Of a stretch of 64,000 nt of DNA, positions 51,996 to 61,847 are shown in pieces (within the stretch, counting starts at the first letter, position 1; each line of letters opens with the position of its first letter). The notes under the pieces were generated by a model that saw nothing but the letters and a program-made list of their open reading frames with translations, made no database searches and had not been told where the DNA came from. Source of the stretch: Prauserella halophila (lineage in GTDB: Bacteria > Actinomycetota > Actinomycetes > Mycobacteriales > Pseudonocardiaceae); the NCBI RefSeq assembly GCF_024171895.1, contig NZ_JAMTCQ010000015.1:1-64000 (forward strand), given 5' to 3'. Position numbers and translations under genes: made by a program.

Positions 51996-53849
51996 TCACA
52001 CCTTGGACTCTCCCGTGCCGCTCGAACCACCGGTGCCGGGACCGGAGCCGGGGCCGTCGCGATCGCCGGAGGCTGCAGGGGTGTCGTCTTCGGAATCGGC
52101 GGATTCTTCGGAGGCTGCCGGGCCGTCGTCGGGGCCGGAGGCTGCCGGGCCGTCGTCGGAGTCGGCGGGACTGTCGGAGTCCTCGAGGTCGGGGCTGTCG
52201 AGGGCATCGGGGCTGTCGGGGGCGTCGGGGGCGTCGGAATCTGTGCGGCGCTCCGCCACGGCGGCGGATCCCGAGTCGTCGACGTGGTCCGGGACGTCGC
52301 GCTCGTCGTCGAGCTCGTCCGGCTCGACGGGTTCGACGGGTTCGGCTGCTGCTGCGTCGGCAGCCGCGCGGCCCGTGGTGTCTCCGGCACCATCGGCGTC
52401 GGCGTCCTCGACACCGGTGTCCTCGTCGGCGTCCTCGACACCGGTGTCCGCGTCGTCGGTGTCCGCGTCGTCGAGGTCCGTCTCGTCGTCAGGATCGGCG
52501 TCCGGATCGACGGGGTCGCCGGTCTCGTCCGTGTCGGCGTCCTCGTCGGCGGTCGCATCCCCGTCGGCGTCGGCCTCGTCCCCGTCGGCGTCCCCATCGA
52601 CATCGGCGTCGGTCTCGTCGGCGTCGGCCTCGTCGGCCTCCTCCCCGTCGGCGTCGGCCTCGGACGCAGACGTCGGCCGCGGGCCCGCGAACCAGGCGAC
52701 GAGCGCGCCGGGAACCGCGATCCACAGGAAGGCCGCGATCGAGACGAATCCCAGCGGAATACCCACCGGGTCGAACGGCCCCGCCGCGAGCTGCCCACCC
52801 GAGAGGAAGCCTGCCAGCACCGTGCCGAAACCGACCAGCGCGCCGGCGACACCGACGGTCCGCAACCGTGCCACCGGGTCCTCATGGCATGTCCGCAGCC
52901 ACCAGCCGATACCCGCACCCACCGCCGCGGGCAACAGCATCAGCGCAGGCCACCACAGCGCCTGTTCGTCCGGCAGCGCACCGAGCAGCGGGAACGGCGG
53001 CACCTCTCCCCCGGTGAACGACAGCGGCCCGACCTCGACCCCGCCGAACTGCATTCCGGGCCCGGTCGCGAAGCCCATCGCCAGCACCACTGCATTCGGC
53101 ACGTAACCCAGCGACAGCAGCCACAGTCCCGTCGCACTGCCCGCGCCCGGCGCCAACTCTGCGAACAGGGCTGCGATCGTCGACGTCGACAGTGCCGTGG
53201 CCAACAGCAACGTCACCCCGCCCGCAGCGACCAGCCCCGCCAGTCCCAGCGCACCCGCGCGCAGTCCGGCCACGGCGAGCGGGTCGAGGTAGCGGCGCAC
53301 CGCCGTCGTCAGACCACACGGTTTCGCGACGCCTGCGGCCGCCGCGAGGCCCGACACCAGCGCGGGCACGAACAGGGCCGTCAGCAGATCGACGGTGATG
53401 AAGGCGTCGCCGACCAGCAGCGCGGCGACACCGCCCACCACGGCATGCGCACCGGCCACGACACCGATCAGCAACGGCGCGCGATCCGGGGTGGAACACC
53501 CCAGCCGCTGAGCCGCCCCGGACGCCGCCCGCGCGATCAGCACGCACACCAACAGCGTCGGCAGCAACGGCAGCACTCCGAGCGGCAGTCCGTCGATCTC
53601 CAGCGGCACCTGGTAGGCGGCGAGCCACACCGGCCCCGTTGCCGACAGGACCGCACCGGTCGAGAAATGCGACGACGTGGCGATCGCGAGGATCAGCGTC
53701 AGCAACGCCGACGTGGCCAGCAAACCGGTGACGATCGGCGCCAGCGCGGCCATCGCCAGCGCCCGTACCCAGGTGGAACGGGATACCGGCTCGCCGTCCG
53801 CATGCGCGGAACGGAAGGTCGAGGCGAGCGGGCTCATGTTCTCGACCAT
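51996..53849 (-). CDS. DUF6350 membrane protein with long acidic tail
   Basis: A 617-residue protein. The first about 400 residues form 10-12 membrane helices of the DUF6350 family (Rv0955-like; motifs SALLTLILAIATSSHFSTGA and WLLSLGYVPNAVVLAMGFAT). The last about 220 residues are dominated by Asp, Ala and Glu (DADTDETGDPVDPDADPDDE) and should be disordered. The tail is encoded by GTCGGCGTCCTC-like repeats (52380-52670). The conserved place upstream of purN is typical of actinobacteria. Function unknown. ATG 53849 or 53837 may be used. Confidence 0.85.
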   Translation of the reverse strand: MVENMSPLASTFRSAHADGEPVSRSTWVRALAMAALAPIVTGLLATSALLTLILAIATSSHFSTGAVLSATGPVWLAAYQVPLEIDGLPLGVLPLLPTLLVCVLIARAASGAAQRLGCSTPDRAPLLIGVVAGAHAVVGGVAALLVGDAFITVDLLTALFVPALVSGLAAAAGVAKPCGLTTAVRRYLDPLAVAGLRAGALGLAGLVAAGGVTLLLATALSTSTIAALFAELAPGAGSATGLWLLSLGYVPNAVVLAMGFATGPGMQFGGVEVGPLSFTGGEVPPFPLLGALPDEQALWWPALMLLPAAVGAGIGWWLRTCHEDPVARLRTVGVAGALVGFGTVLAGFLSGGQLAAGPFDPVGIPLGFVSIAAFLWIAVPGALVAWFAGPRPTSASEADADGEEADEADADETDADVDGDADGDEADADGDATADEDADTDETGDPVDPDADPDDETDLDDADTDDADTGVEDADEDTGVEDADADGAGDTTGRAAADAAAAEPVEPVEPDELDDERDVPDHVDDSGSAAVAERRTDSDAPDAPDSPDALDSPDLEDSDSPADSDDGPAASGPDDGPAASEESADSEDDTPAASGDRDGPGSGPGTGGSSGTGESKV

Positions 53850-53996
53850 CGCAAACGACCCGGCCCCGCAAGCGTGCGCCACGCCGCCGGGAGGACCTGA
53901 CGAGAATCACGTTCGCCCGACCGGGTCGTACACGGACGGCAACCACAGGCGGCGAACGCAGCAGGCGAACACGGCAACTGACGACCACAGCGACGA

Positions 53997-54033
53997 CGAA
54001 CGCCCACGACCGGTGTCCGGCCGTGGGCGTTCG
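53997..54033 (-). terminator. Terminator of the DUF5336-type gene
   Basis: Perfect 12-bp outer stem (53997-54008 and 54022-54033) with inner CCGG/CCGG pairing, 24 bases beyond the stop. Confidence 0.8.
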
Positions 54034-54057
54034 TCGAGCGGGAGAAGCCGCGCGGAG

Positions 54058-54930
54058 TCAGCTCCCCTGCGGCGGGCCCTGCTGGCCGGGCTGGCCCTGC
54101 TGCTGCCCGGGCTGGCCCTGCTGGCCCGGCTGCTGACCGGACTGGCCGCTCTCGTGCGGCTGGAAGAACTGCCCCTGCTGCGAGGCGTACGCCGTCGGCT
54201 GCTGGTGCGGGTTGTTCACCGGCTGCGGCGGCTCACCGAGCTGGCCCGGCGGCTGGCCCGGTTGACCCGGCTGGCCATGCTGCGGGAAGGCCCCGGACTG
54301 CGGCCCCGGCTGCCCGAATCCGCCCTGACCGGGCTGGCCGAACTGGCCGGGCTGGCCGAATTGGCCGGGCTGCTGACCGAACTGGCCTGCGGGCTGCGGC
54401 TGCGACTGCGGCGGCTTGATGATGTTCTCGTCGAACAGGTACGCCGCGATCGCCACCAGCGTCTGCACGATGCCGAAGATCAAGATCATGATCGCGCCGA
54501 GGCCGTACGACAATTCGGTCGCGAACGAGGTGAGAAGGAACGGCAGCAGCACACCCAGCGCAAAGATCGCCGGCCATGGTCCAGGCTTGTGCTCGCCCGG
54601 GATGACGGCCATCAGAGCCGCCAAACCACTCAGAAGGAACGCCATCGGCAACCACGCGAAGGCGAGGCCCAACTGGTAGAAGCCGACACTGCTCTGTCCA
54701 CCAAAGACCGAAAACTGGGTATCCTCCAACGAGAGAACACTCGCGAAGCCCAGGAACAGGTTCAGCAGGCCGAGGCCGGCCGTCGCAAGGAAGAGAATCT
54801 GCGGCAGGCTGATCTTCATGCCTCCGCCGCCGGCTGGCGGCGCAGGCGGCCCCGGGAACTGTTGTTGCGGCTGCTGCGGGCCCTGACCGGGGAATCCACC
54901 CGTGCCGGGGCCACCGCTCGGGAAGCTCAT
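54058..54930 (-). CDS. DUF5336-type membrane protein with Gly-Gln-Pro tail (34-kDa antigen-like)
   Basis: A 290-residue protein with a Pro/Gln N-terminus, four membrane helices (about 40-60, 76-97, 105-125 and 132-155) and a Gln/Gly/Pro-rich C-terminal half (GQFGQPGQFGQPGQGGFGQP). Order and composition match the mycobacterial 34-kDa antigen family (Rv0954), which occupies the same place between sucD and the DUF6350 gene. Its role is linked in the literature to cell envelope/growth but is not settled. ATG 54930 follows GGAGAAC. Confidence 0.82.
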   Translation of the reverse strand: MSFPSGGPGTGGFPGQGPQQPQQQFPGPPAPPAGGGGMKISLPQILFLATAGLGLLNLFLGFASVLSLEDTQFSVFGGQSSVGFYQLGLAFAWLPMAFLLSGLAALMAVIPGEHKPGPWPAIFALGVLLPFLLTSFATELSYGLGAIMILIFGIVQTLVAIAAYLFDENIIKPPQSQPQPAGQFGQQPGQFGQPGQFGQPGQGGFGQPGPQSGAFPQHGQPGQPGQPPGQLGEPPQPVNNPHQQPTAYASQQGQFFQPHESGQSGQQPGQQGQPGQQQGQPGQQGPPQGS

Positions 54931-55291
54931 CCGTTGTTCTCCTGTCGTGATTCTGCTCGCGGGCACGGCGGATCGGTCTCACCTGCCGTGCCTGACCCGG
55001 GATACGCGGCCGCGCCATGCCGACGGCCACAGCACGGACGTTAGCGCACCGACCTGAGACCTCTGCCGTTAGACGGATGATGCGCCCGACCGGTTTCACC
55101 CCGAGGCCGACTGACCGACAACGGCGTTGCCGTGCGCACTCCGGCCGGAGGTGCACCGCGCGATCCGGTGCACCGGATCGCCCGAACACACCGGATCCCC
55201 CAGATACAACGAGGGACCGAGCACAAAAGTGCCCGGTCCCTCGTTGTGTGTATTCCGGAACTCGGAGCCGTGGAGCCCGGAGCCGTGTGGC
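54931..55291. other. Intergenic region with the sucD terminator
   Basis: Contains the promoter of the DUF5336-type gene, several short GGTGCACCG/CGGATC inverted motifs around 55150-55190, and the hairpin at 55206-55247. No gene is supported. Confidence 0.6.
55206..55247 (-). terminator. Terminator of sucCD
   Basis: Long hairpin: arms of about 19 bases with one mismatch (55206-55224 and 55229-55247) closed by AAAA, 45 bases beyond the sucD stop. Confidence 0.88.
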
Positions 55292-56179
55292 TCACAGGGC
55301 CTTGTACAGCTCCCGCGCCAGGTCGGCGGTCTCGGTCGGCGTCTTGCCGACCTTCACGCCCGCGGCCTCGAGCGCTTCCTTCTTCGCCTGCGCCGTACCC
55401 GCGGAGCCCGACACGATGGCGCCGGCGTGGCCCATCGTCTTGCCCTCGGGCGCGGTGAAGCCGGCGACGTAGCCGACGACCGGCTTCGTGACGTTGGCCT
55501 TGACGTACTCGGCCGCACGCTCCTCGGCGTCACCACCGATTTCACCGATCATCACGATGACGTCGGTCTCCGGGTCGGCCTGGAACGCCTCGAGCGCGTC
55601 GATGTGCGTGGTGCCGATGATCGGGTCACCGCCGATACCGATGCTGGTGGAGAAGCCGATGTCACGCAGCTCGTACATCATCTGGTACGTCAGCGTGCCG
55701 GACTTCGACACCAGGCCGATCCTGCCGGGGCCGGTGATGTCCGCCGGGATGATGCCCGCGTTGGACTGCGACGGCGAGATGATGCCCGGGCAGTTCGGGC
55801 CGATGATGCGGGTCTTGTTGCCCTTCGCGTTGGCGTGCGCCCAGAAGTAGGCCGCGTCGTGCACCGGGATGCCCTCGGTGATGACGACGGCCAGGCCGAT
55901 CTCGGCATCGATGGCCTCGATGACGGCGTCCTTGGCGAACTTCGGCGGCACGAAGATGACGCTGACGTCGGCGCCCGTCTCCTTCATCGCCTCGCCGACG
56001 GAGCCGAACACGCCCAGCTCCTTGTCGGCGATCGTGACGGTCTGGCCTGCCTTGCGAGCGTTGACACCACCGACGATGTTCGTGCCCGCGGCGATCATCT
56101 TGGTCGCGTGCTTGGTGCCCTCGGACCCGGTGATGCCCTGGACGATGACTTTGCTGCTGGAATCGAGGAAGATCGACAT
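55292..56179 (-). CDS. sucD: Succinyl-CoA synthetase alpha subunit
   Basis: A 295-residue subunit that binds CoA and carries the phosphohistidine. Motifs are [20 protein letters not shown] (CoA site), [13 protein letters not shown] and the active-site [12 protein letters not shown] (His near residue 248). It catalyses substrate-level phosphorylation in the TCA cycle with SucC. ATG 56179 is five bases after the sucC stop. Confidence 0.97.
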   Translation of the reverse strand: MSIFLDSSSKVIVQGITGSEGTKHATKMIAAGTNIVGGVNARKAGQTVTIADKELGVFGSVGEAMKETGADVSVIFVPPKFAKDAVIEAIDAEIGLAVVITEGIPVHDAAYFWAHANAKGNKTRIIGPNCPGIISPSQSNAGIIPADITGPGRIGLVSKSGTLTYQMMYELRDIGFSTSIGIGGDPIIGTTHIDALEAFQADPETDVIVMIGEIGGDAEERAAEYVKANVTKPVVGYVAGFTAPEGKTMGHAGAIVSGSAGTAQAKKEALEAAGVKVGKTPTETADLARELYKAL

Positions 56180-56184
56180 GTCTC

Positions 56185-57351
56185 TTACGCTCCTGCCGCC
56201 AGCTCGGCGGCCTTGTCCGCCGCGTTGTCCATGGTGTCCACCTGCGTGACCAGCGGGTGGTTGGCCTCGTTGAGGATGCGGCGGCCTTCCTCGACGTTGT
56301 TGCCGTCCAGGCGCACGACGAGGGGCTTGGTCGCGTCGTCGCCCAGGATCTTCAGCGCCTCGACGATGCCGCTGGCGACCGCGTCGCAGGCCGTGATGCC
56401 ACCGAAGACGTTGACGAACACGCTCGTGACGTCGGAGTCACCGAGGATGACGTCCAGGCCGGCAGCCATGACCTCGGCCGACGCACCGCCACCGATGTCG
56501 AGGAAGTTCGCCGGCTTCACGCCGCCGTGGTTCTCGCCCGCGTAGGCGACGACGTCCAGCGTCGACATGACGAGACCGGCACCGTTACCGATGATGCCGA
56601 CCTGGCCGTCGAGCTTGACGTAGTTGAGGTCCTTCGCCTTGGCCTTGGCCTCGAGCGGGTCCTCGGCCGCCTTGTCGACGAGCTCCTCGTGGGCCGGGTG
56701 CCGGAAGTCGGCGTTCCCGTCGAGGGTCACCTTGCCGTCGAGGGCGACGATCTTGTCCTGCGGGTCGCGCACCAGCGGGTTGATCTCGACCAGCGTGGCG
56801 TCCTCGGCCACGAAGGTCTCCCACAGCTTCACGACGACGTCCGCGGCCTCGTCCTTGACCTCCTCGGGGAACTTGCCCCGCGTGAGGATGTCGAGGGCCT
56901 TCGCCTTGTCGACGCCTTCGATCGGGTCGATGGCCACTCGCGCGAGCGCGTCGGGGCGCTCGACGGCGAGCTGTTCGATCTCCACGCCACCTTCGGCCGA
57001 GGCCATGGCGAGGAAGGTGCGGTTGGCGCGGTCGAGCAGGAACGAGAAGTAGTACTCCTCGGAGATGTCCGACGCCGCGGTCACCAACACCCGTCGCGTG
57101 ATGTGACCCTTGATGTCCAGACCGAGGATGGCCTCGGCCTTCTCTTTCGCCTCCGCAGCACTCTCGGCCAGCTTGACGCCGCCCGCCTTGCCGCGTCCAC
57201 CGGCCTTGACCTGCGATTTGACGACGACCTGCCCACCGATCTTCTCGGCAGCGGCCTGCGCTTCTTCCGGGGTGCTCGCCACGGCGCCGGGCAGTACCGG
57301 CACGCCGTGGGCGGCGAAGAGATCCTTCGCCTGATATTCGTAGAGGTCCAC
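56185..57351 (-). CDS. sucC: Succinyl-CoA synthetase beta subunit
   Basis: A 388-residue ATP-grasp subunit determining nucleotide specificity. It starts with [20 protein letters not shown] (family N-terminus), then [20 protein letters not shown] (nucleotide site), [35 protein letters not shown] and [18 protein letters not shown] 57351 is chosen because the conserved first strand starts immediately. Confidence 0.97.
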   Translation of the reverse strand: MDLYEYQAKDLFAAHGVPVLPGAVASTPEEAQAAAEKIGGQVVVKSQVKAGGRGKAGGVKLAESAAEAKEKAEAILGLDIKGHITRRVLVTAASDISEEYYFSFLLDRANRTFLAMASAEGGVEIEQLAVERPDALARVAIDPIEGVDKAKALDILTRGKFPEEVKDEAADVVVKLWETFVAEDATLVEINPLVRDPQDKIVALDGKVTLDGNADFRHPAHEELVDKAAEDPLEAKAKAKDLNYVKLDGQVGIIGNGAGLVMSTLDVVAYAGENHGGVKPANFLDIGGGASAEVMAAGLDVILGDSDVTSVFVNVFGGITACDAVASGIVEALKILGDDATKPLVVRLDGNNVEEGRRILNEANHPLVTQVDTMDNAADKAAELAAGA

Positions 57352-57616
57352 TACTTCAGTCTCCTGACGACACACGCCACTCTGGCCTGCACGGCCAACG
57401 GTTTGCGGAACGCTGGCTTTACAAACCGTGCTGCCGGACGTAACGACCCTATCGATCCGTTCTCGACACGCCGCGGCCACCTCGGGTGAACTCGGTCACC
57501 GAACCGCCGCTGAGCTGGGGAATGTGGCACAGATCGCCGTCTACTGAAACCATTCAGCATCTATTGCCGATCGGCTACCGAAGAGTAGGTCGACATTCTG
57601 TGCGGGAATCGCCGCG

Positions 57617-59506
57617 TCAATGCCGTTTCCGGCCGAGAACCGGGGAGTCCGCATTCTCCCGCGGCGACCGCGCCAGCGCCGCCGCCGTCGCGGCCACCAG
57701 CACCGCGAGGACCGCCGCGAACGCGAACCAGAACCCCGGGCCCACGCTCACGCCCGCGATCTCCCCACGGCTCAGCGGGAACGACGCCGCATGCAGAGCC
57801 AGCACCACACCCACGCCGCACAGCAGGCCGACCGCACGGGTCGGCCTGCTCCGGGGAACCAGTGCCAGGGCACCGAGGACCACGACCGCCCCGGCGAGCA
57901 GACCCCACGACGGCGTGCCGAACCGCGCCCAGAGCCCCGCGGCCACGTAGTCGGGCGCGGTGAACACGGGCAGGCCGAACGCCACGATCGCCAGGACACC
58001 GGCAACGGCCAGTGCGCCGAGCAGCACCACCGGTGTCCGCGGGACCCCCGCCGCGGCGGTGCCGGACCCGTCGCCGTCGTCGAGGTCGTCGCTGTTGTCG
58101 CGGTTGCCGCTGTTGTCGCGGTTGCCGCTGTTGTCGTGGCCGCTGTTGTCGTCGCTGCGGTCGAGACCGTCGCTGTCGTCGAGGTCGTCACGTTCGACGG
58201 CCCCGGCGACCACGGACGAGCAGGCCGCCACGGCGGCGCCGACCATCGCCACCCACGTCCAGACGACACCGGGTCCGGACGAGGCGACACCGCCCGCCGA
58301 GCCCGTCGCAGTGACCGCGGTGTCCAGCACGGCCGTCCCGGCGACGAACACGGCGACCCAGGCCACGGACAGCACCGGCCGGACGAGAACCGCGGCCCGC
58401 GGCAGGGCCAGCGCCGCCCCCAGCACCCCGACCACGAGCCCGGCCGCCAGCAACGACCACCGGGCCGGACTCTCCGGCGCCGCGACCTGCCCCTGGGTCT
58501 CGAGCTGCGGCGTCAATGCGCCGATCACGGCGCACCCGCCTGCGGCGAGTGCGAGCACGCCCGTGGCGGCCCGCAGCCGCGAGCTGCCCGGCAACCGCAC
58601 CCCGACCGCGCCCACCTCGGCGCCGACCACCGGCATCCGCACCAGTGCCGCGAGCACGAGCACCGCCAGACCGGCGAGCGTCACGACCGGCCCGGGGGAC
58701 AGACCCAGCGTTCCGATGCCGAGCGCCGCCACCACGGCTGGCAGGGCGAGTGCCGCACCACCGGCCGCCGCGCCGAGCAGACAGCCCCGCATCAGGTCCG
58801 TGTCTCCCGACGAGGCGGCGATCGCCGCCGTCACCGGCAGCGCCGCGGCCACCAGGAGATAGCCGGCCATCGCGACGACCGGCCCTTCGAACGCGTTCTG
58901 CGCGAGCAGATACACATCGGCCGAGGTGAACGGCTGCATCACCAGACCGATCGCGGCGACCACGGCCGCCGACACGGCCAGCGCGAGCCGCCTGCCCGGC
59001 TCACCGGTCTCGGTGGCCACGGCACCGTCCCCGCCGCCCGCACGGGAGCGCAGGGCCAGCACGCCGGCCACGCCGGTCGCCGCGTGCCCGGCGACGAGCA
59101 ACCACAGCCCTGCCGCCGGGGAATGGGCGTACAGATCCGACGGCAGATACAGCTCGGGACGCACCGCCCGCGACGGGCCGGCGGCGAACTGCAGATCCAG
59201 CACGGCCCGCCCCGGCGCGAGCGCGGCGACACCGGCCAGGACCCCGGCGGCGGCGACGGTTCCGCCCCGCACCACACACGCCCCGGCCACCACGAGCGGC
59301 AGCCCCGCGAGCACCACCAGGAGCACCGGGCCCGCTGCCAGGCCACGCTGCCCGCCGTCGACGACGGGCAGCAGTGCACCCGTGGTCAGCAACAGGAACG
59401 CCAGCACCGACACCGCGAAGGCCGCAGGCAACGCCGACGCGGCACCACTCGCACGGAACTCGCGCCGCGTCCCGGCATCCCGACCTGGTCGCGGACTCAC
59501 CGCCAC
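57617..59506 (-). CDS. Polytopic membrane protein of unknown function
   Basis: A 629-residue protein with about 14-16 hydrophobic segments across its whole length, interrupted at about 455-495 by a hydrophilic Asp/Asn/Ser repeat (DNSGNRDNSGNRDNSDDLDD) encoded by tandem 12-15-base units (58075-58180). No transporter signature is recognised. Helix density resembles actinobacterial membrane proteins beside sucC. GTG 59506 or 59500 follows AGGAG; a 15-bp tandem repeat lies just upstream. Confidence 0.7.
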   Translation of the reverse strand: MAVSPRPGRDAGTRREFRASGAASALPAAFAVSVLAFLLLTTGALLPVVDGGQRGLAAGPVLLVVLAGLPLVVAGACVVRGGTVAAAGVLAGVAALAPGRAVLDLQFAAGPSRAVRPELYLPSDLYAHSPAAGLWLLVAGHAATGVAGVLALRSRAGGGDGAVATETGEPGRRLALAVSAAVVAAIGLVMQPFTSADVYLLAQNAFEGPVVAMAGYLLVAAALPVTAAIAASSGDTDLMRGCLLGAAAGGAALALPAVVAALGIGTLGLSPGPVVTLAGLAVLVLAALVRMPVVGAEVGAVGVRLPGSSRLRAATGVLALAAGGCAVIGALTPQLETQGQVAAPESPARWSLLAAGLVVGVLGAALALPRAAVLVRPVLSVAWVAVFVAGTAVLDTAVTATGSAGGVASSGPGVVWTWVAMVGAAVAACSSVVAGAVERDDLDDSDGLDRSDDNSGHDNSGNRDNSGNRDNSDDLDDGDGSGTAAAGVPRTPVVLLGALAVAGVLAIVAFGLPVFTAPDYVAAGLWARFGTPSWGLLAGAVVVLGALALVPRSRPTRAVGLLCGVGVVLALHAASFPLSRGEIAGVSVGPGFWFAFAAVLAVLVAATAAALARSPRENADSPVLGRKRH

Positions 59507-60145
59507 GACTCCTGCCGCCGCACGTCCTGCCGCCGCACGTCCTGCCGCCGCACGTCCTGCCGCCGCACGTCCTGCCGTCGCGGCGCCGACAGGGTGGCAG
59601 ACATCGCGGTATCACTGAGACACCGCGCGGCGGAGGACCGGGAGACCGTCATCGGCGCCGACGCTAGCAACGGCCGGCACCGACAGCCGACCTGACCGAC
59701 ATCACGACGCCCAACAACCGGCATCGCAACAACCGGCATCGCAACAACGACGGGCATCACGCCCCCATCACACCGGTGACCCATCGGTATCACCACCAGC
59801 ATCTCGGAATGCCGCGAAACGGGATGTTCGGACCACCGGTTGCCCAGGTGTAATCCAAATCACACGAGTAGCCGAATCGTCGCTGTACCTTGCGTGATCG
59901 CACTCGACGAGCACGCGCCGATCACCCCCGTACGGCCGATGGACACGTTGGGGGTCTTGCCCCTCCAGGCGGCCCTTGGTTACTGTCCCGCAGTCCCCAT
60001 TACGGTCAGATCACGAACACGTGGTGGTTCCGCCTCCCCGAGAGGCGGATGCCGCCATCAGGGCGATCACCCCCGAGGTCGTCCACCGGGTTCCCCCGCC
60101 CGGCGTTCGCGAACTGACTCCCCCGAGTAACGGAAGGCCCCTGCC
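59507..60145. other. Long intergenic region upstream of the M23 peptidase gene
   Basis: Contains the 15-bp repeat at 59514-59578, a second short repeat (CAACAACCGGCATCG, 59715-59745), an A/T-rich stretch near 59845-59880 that may hold the M23 promoter, and a GC-rich possible leader of up to about 270 bases. No recognisable riboswitch was found. Confidence 0.5.
59514..59578. repeat. 15-bp tandem repeat before the membrane protein gene
   Basis: Four consecutive CCGCCGCACGTCCTG-type units plus a partial one. On the minus strand they precede the GTG start and provide the AGGA-like core of the ribosome-binding site in each unit. Confidence 0.8.
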
Positions 60146-61012
60146 TTGGCTCGACACCGCTCTCATAGCGGCCAAGCCACCTCGCCTGCGCTTGACGACG
60201 CGCTGGACGGAATGGACGACGAGTCGTTCGTTCGCACGCGTGGCGCCCATCGGCTGCCCGCGCCGTCCTCCGCTCTGCGTGGTCGTGTGATGGTCGCGGC
60301 CGTCGCCGCCGGCGCGTTCGCCGCCGCGGCGGCGGGGCAGACCCTGCAAAACACGTCCTCCAACGAAGCTCAGTCCGGTTCCGTGGACACCAGCACGGAT
60401 GTGACGCCGCTGGCGAACTCTCATGACGCGAGTGCGGCCATGGGAATGGGAGGCGACGCCCCGGTCGCCGCCCCGCAGCTGCTCCAGGTGCAGGACACGA
60501 ACGACAAGGCCGCGGCCACGGCCGAGGTTCAGAAGCTGAACCGGAGCGCCGAGGTCACCGACGAGCGCCTGGCCGCCGAGGCCGAGGCCCGCCGCCTCGC
60601 CGCCATCGAGGCCGCCCGCCCCAAGGTGGTCAAGCCGACCGAGGGCATCTTCACCTCGGGCTTCGGCGCCCGGTGGGGAACGACCCACTACGGCATCGAC
60701 CTCGCCAACTCGATCGGTACCCCGATCGTCTCCGCCGTCGACGGCACGGTCATCGAAGCGGGCCCCGCCAGTGGTTTCGGCCAGTGGGTGAAGGTGCAGC
60801 GCGACGACGGCACCGTCACCGTCTACGGCCACATCTCCAGCTACTCGGTCCACGAGGGCCAGCGGGTCAAGGCCGGCGACCAGATCGCGCTGATGGGCAA
60901 CGAGGGCCAGTCGACCGGTCCGCACCTGCACTTCGAGGTCTGGGCCTCCGACGACGGCCAGAAGCTCAACCCGACGACGTGGCTCGCCGAGCACGGCATC
61001 CACGTCGGCTGA
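60146..61012 (+). CDS. M23 peptidase (LytM-domain protein)
   Basis: A 288-residue probable cell-wall endopeptidase. The N-terminus is cytoplasmic-like (about 48 residues), followed by a hydrophobic segment (VMVAAVAAGAFAAAAAGQTL), a helical Ala/Glu region (about 120-155) and the LytM domain (about 165-288). Zinc ligands are His181 and Asp185 (HYGIDLANS) and His262 of H260-L-H262 (GPHLHFEV). It begins with TTG after GGAAGG with good spacing. Its order with uvrD and sucC matches Rv0950c. Confidence 0.9.
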   Translation: MARHRSHSGQATSPALDDALDGMDDESFVRTRGAHRLPAPSSALRGRVMVAAVAAGAFAAAAAGQTLQNTSSNEAQSGSVDTSTDVTPLANSHDASAAMGMGGDAPVAAPQLLQVQDTNDKAAATAEVQKLNRSAEVTDERLAAEAEARRLAAIEAARPKVVKPTEGIFTSGFGARWGTTHYGIDLANSIGTPIVSAVDGTVIEAGPASGFGQWVKVQRDDGTVTVYGHISSYSVHEGQRVKAGDQIALMGNEGQSTGPHLHFEVWASDDGQKLNPTTWLAEHGIHVG

Positions 61013-61028
61013 CCGCCACCCCTCGGAG

Positions 61029-61616
61029 TCACCACACCCTGCGCCGCTCGGCCCGGGATTCGACGGGCAGTCTGCGCAGGAAGTACCCGACGGCGACCTG
61101 CCAGACGGTGCACAACCTGCGGTCGTGACGGGGTCCGCACACACGGCAACCGCCGTCGCCGGTGCGCTCGTGCAGGCGCAGGAGCAGCTTCCACGCCGCG
61201 ACCAGTCGATCGACCTCCGGAACCCGTCGACCACACCGAGCCGCAGCCTGCGTGGACAATCCGCCCAGCGCCTCGAGGACCCCCGCCCGGACCGCCAGGA
61301 ACCACCCTTCGGGGCCGGCCTCGTGCTGTCGCCCCGGCCCGCCCCGGCGACGACTCCGGTGCCGAGGCCGACCGCGCGCTCGTAGCCGTCGCCACACGGA
61401 CGTGCCGCGCTCACCCGGGCACGCACCCGACCGAGCACTCGCCGCCACGACGCCGCGCGGCGAGGCTCCCGATCCACCAGCACTCGACCCCTCAGTACTC
61501 GACCGTTCCACCGTCTGCGCCTCGGCGCTCCCTGCGCGGTCCACACTCGCCATCCCCCATCTCCGAACAGCTCCGAACCCGTGTTCGAGATGAAGGATAT
61601 CGCGAGGGGGTGACAA
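61029..61616 (-). CDS. Hypothetical protein with Cys-rich C-terminus
   Basis: Up to 195 residues. The last 75 are compact and have strongly biased codon use: AAWKLLLRLHERTGDGGCRV, CGPRHDRRLC and TVWQVAVGYFLRRLPVESR, with a CxxC and a further Cys/His that could bind zinc. The N-terminal half is low complexity, and the true start may be at 61553 or further in. It is convergent with the M23 gene. Unknown function. Confidence 0.5.
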   Translation of the reverse strand: MSPPRDILHLEHGFGAVRRWGMASVDRAGSAEAQTVERSSTEGSSAGGSGASPRGVVAASARSGACPGERGTSVWRRLRARGRPRHRSRRRGGPGRQHEAGPEGWFLAVRAGVLEALGGLSTQAAARCGRRVPEVDRLVAAWKLLLRLHERTGDGGCRVCGPRHDRRLCTVWQVAVGYFLRRLPVESRAERRRVW

Positions 61617-61847
61617 AATCAGGGCAGGTGGTTCACTGTCACCCGAACAGACGATCGAATGCGGAAGCCTTCGCGGCCACGGTCACCACCGGGCCGTCCC
61701 CCAGCCCCAGCCCCAGCCACAGCCACCGACCGCAGGCCACCAACCACGGTGCCGCAGACCGCCGACCCGCAGCCCGCGATACCGCAGCCCACAGTGCCGC
61801 GATCCACAGTGCCGCAGCCCACAGTGCCGCGGCGCCGGCACCTCGGC
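61617..61847. repeat. Noncoding stretch with GCCCACAGTGCCGC repeats
   Basis: Between the hypothetical gene and the helicase stop. Four imperfect copies of a CCACAGTGCCGC motif lie at 61780-61833, preceded by CCCCAG repeats (61700-61725). No terminator hairpin is obvious. Confidence 0.55.

Noticed and set aside
51254-52918. Upstream extension of purN to 554 residues
   Set aside because: The upstream part is a shadow of the acidic tail of the DUF6350 gene; purN starts at 51922.
59880-60145. c-di-AMP (ydaO-type) riboswitch before the M23 peptidase gene
   Set aside because: Such switches precede many actinobacterial cell-wall hydrolase genes, but the conserved GGGGGACCCA, GGGGUGAA and AGCUAACCUCG elements are not present.
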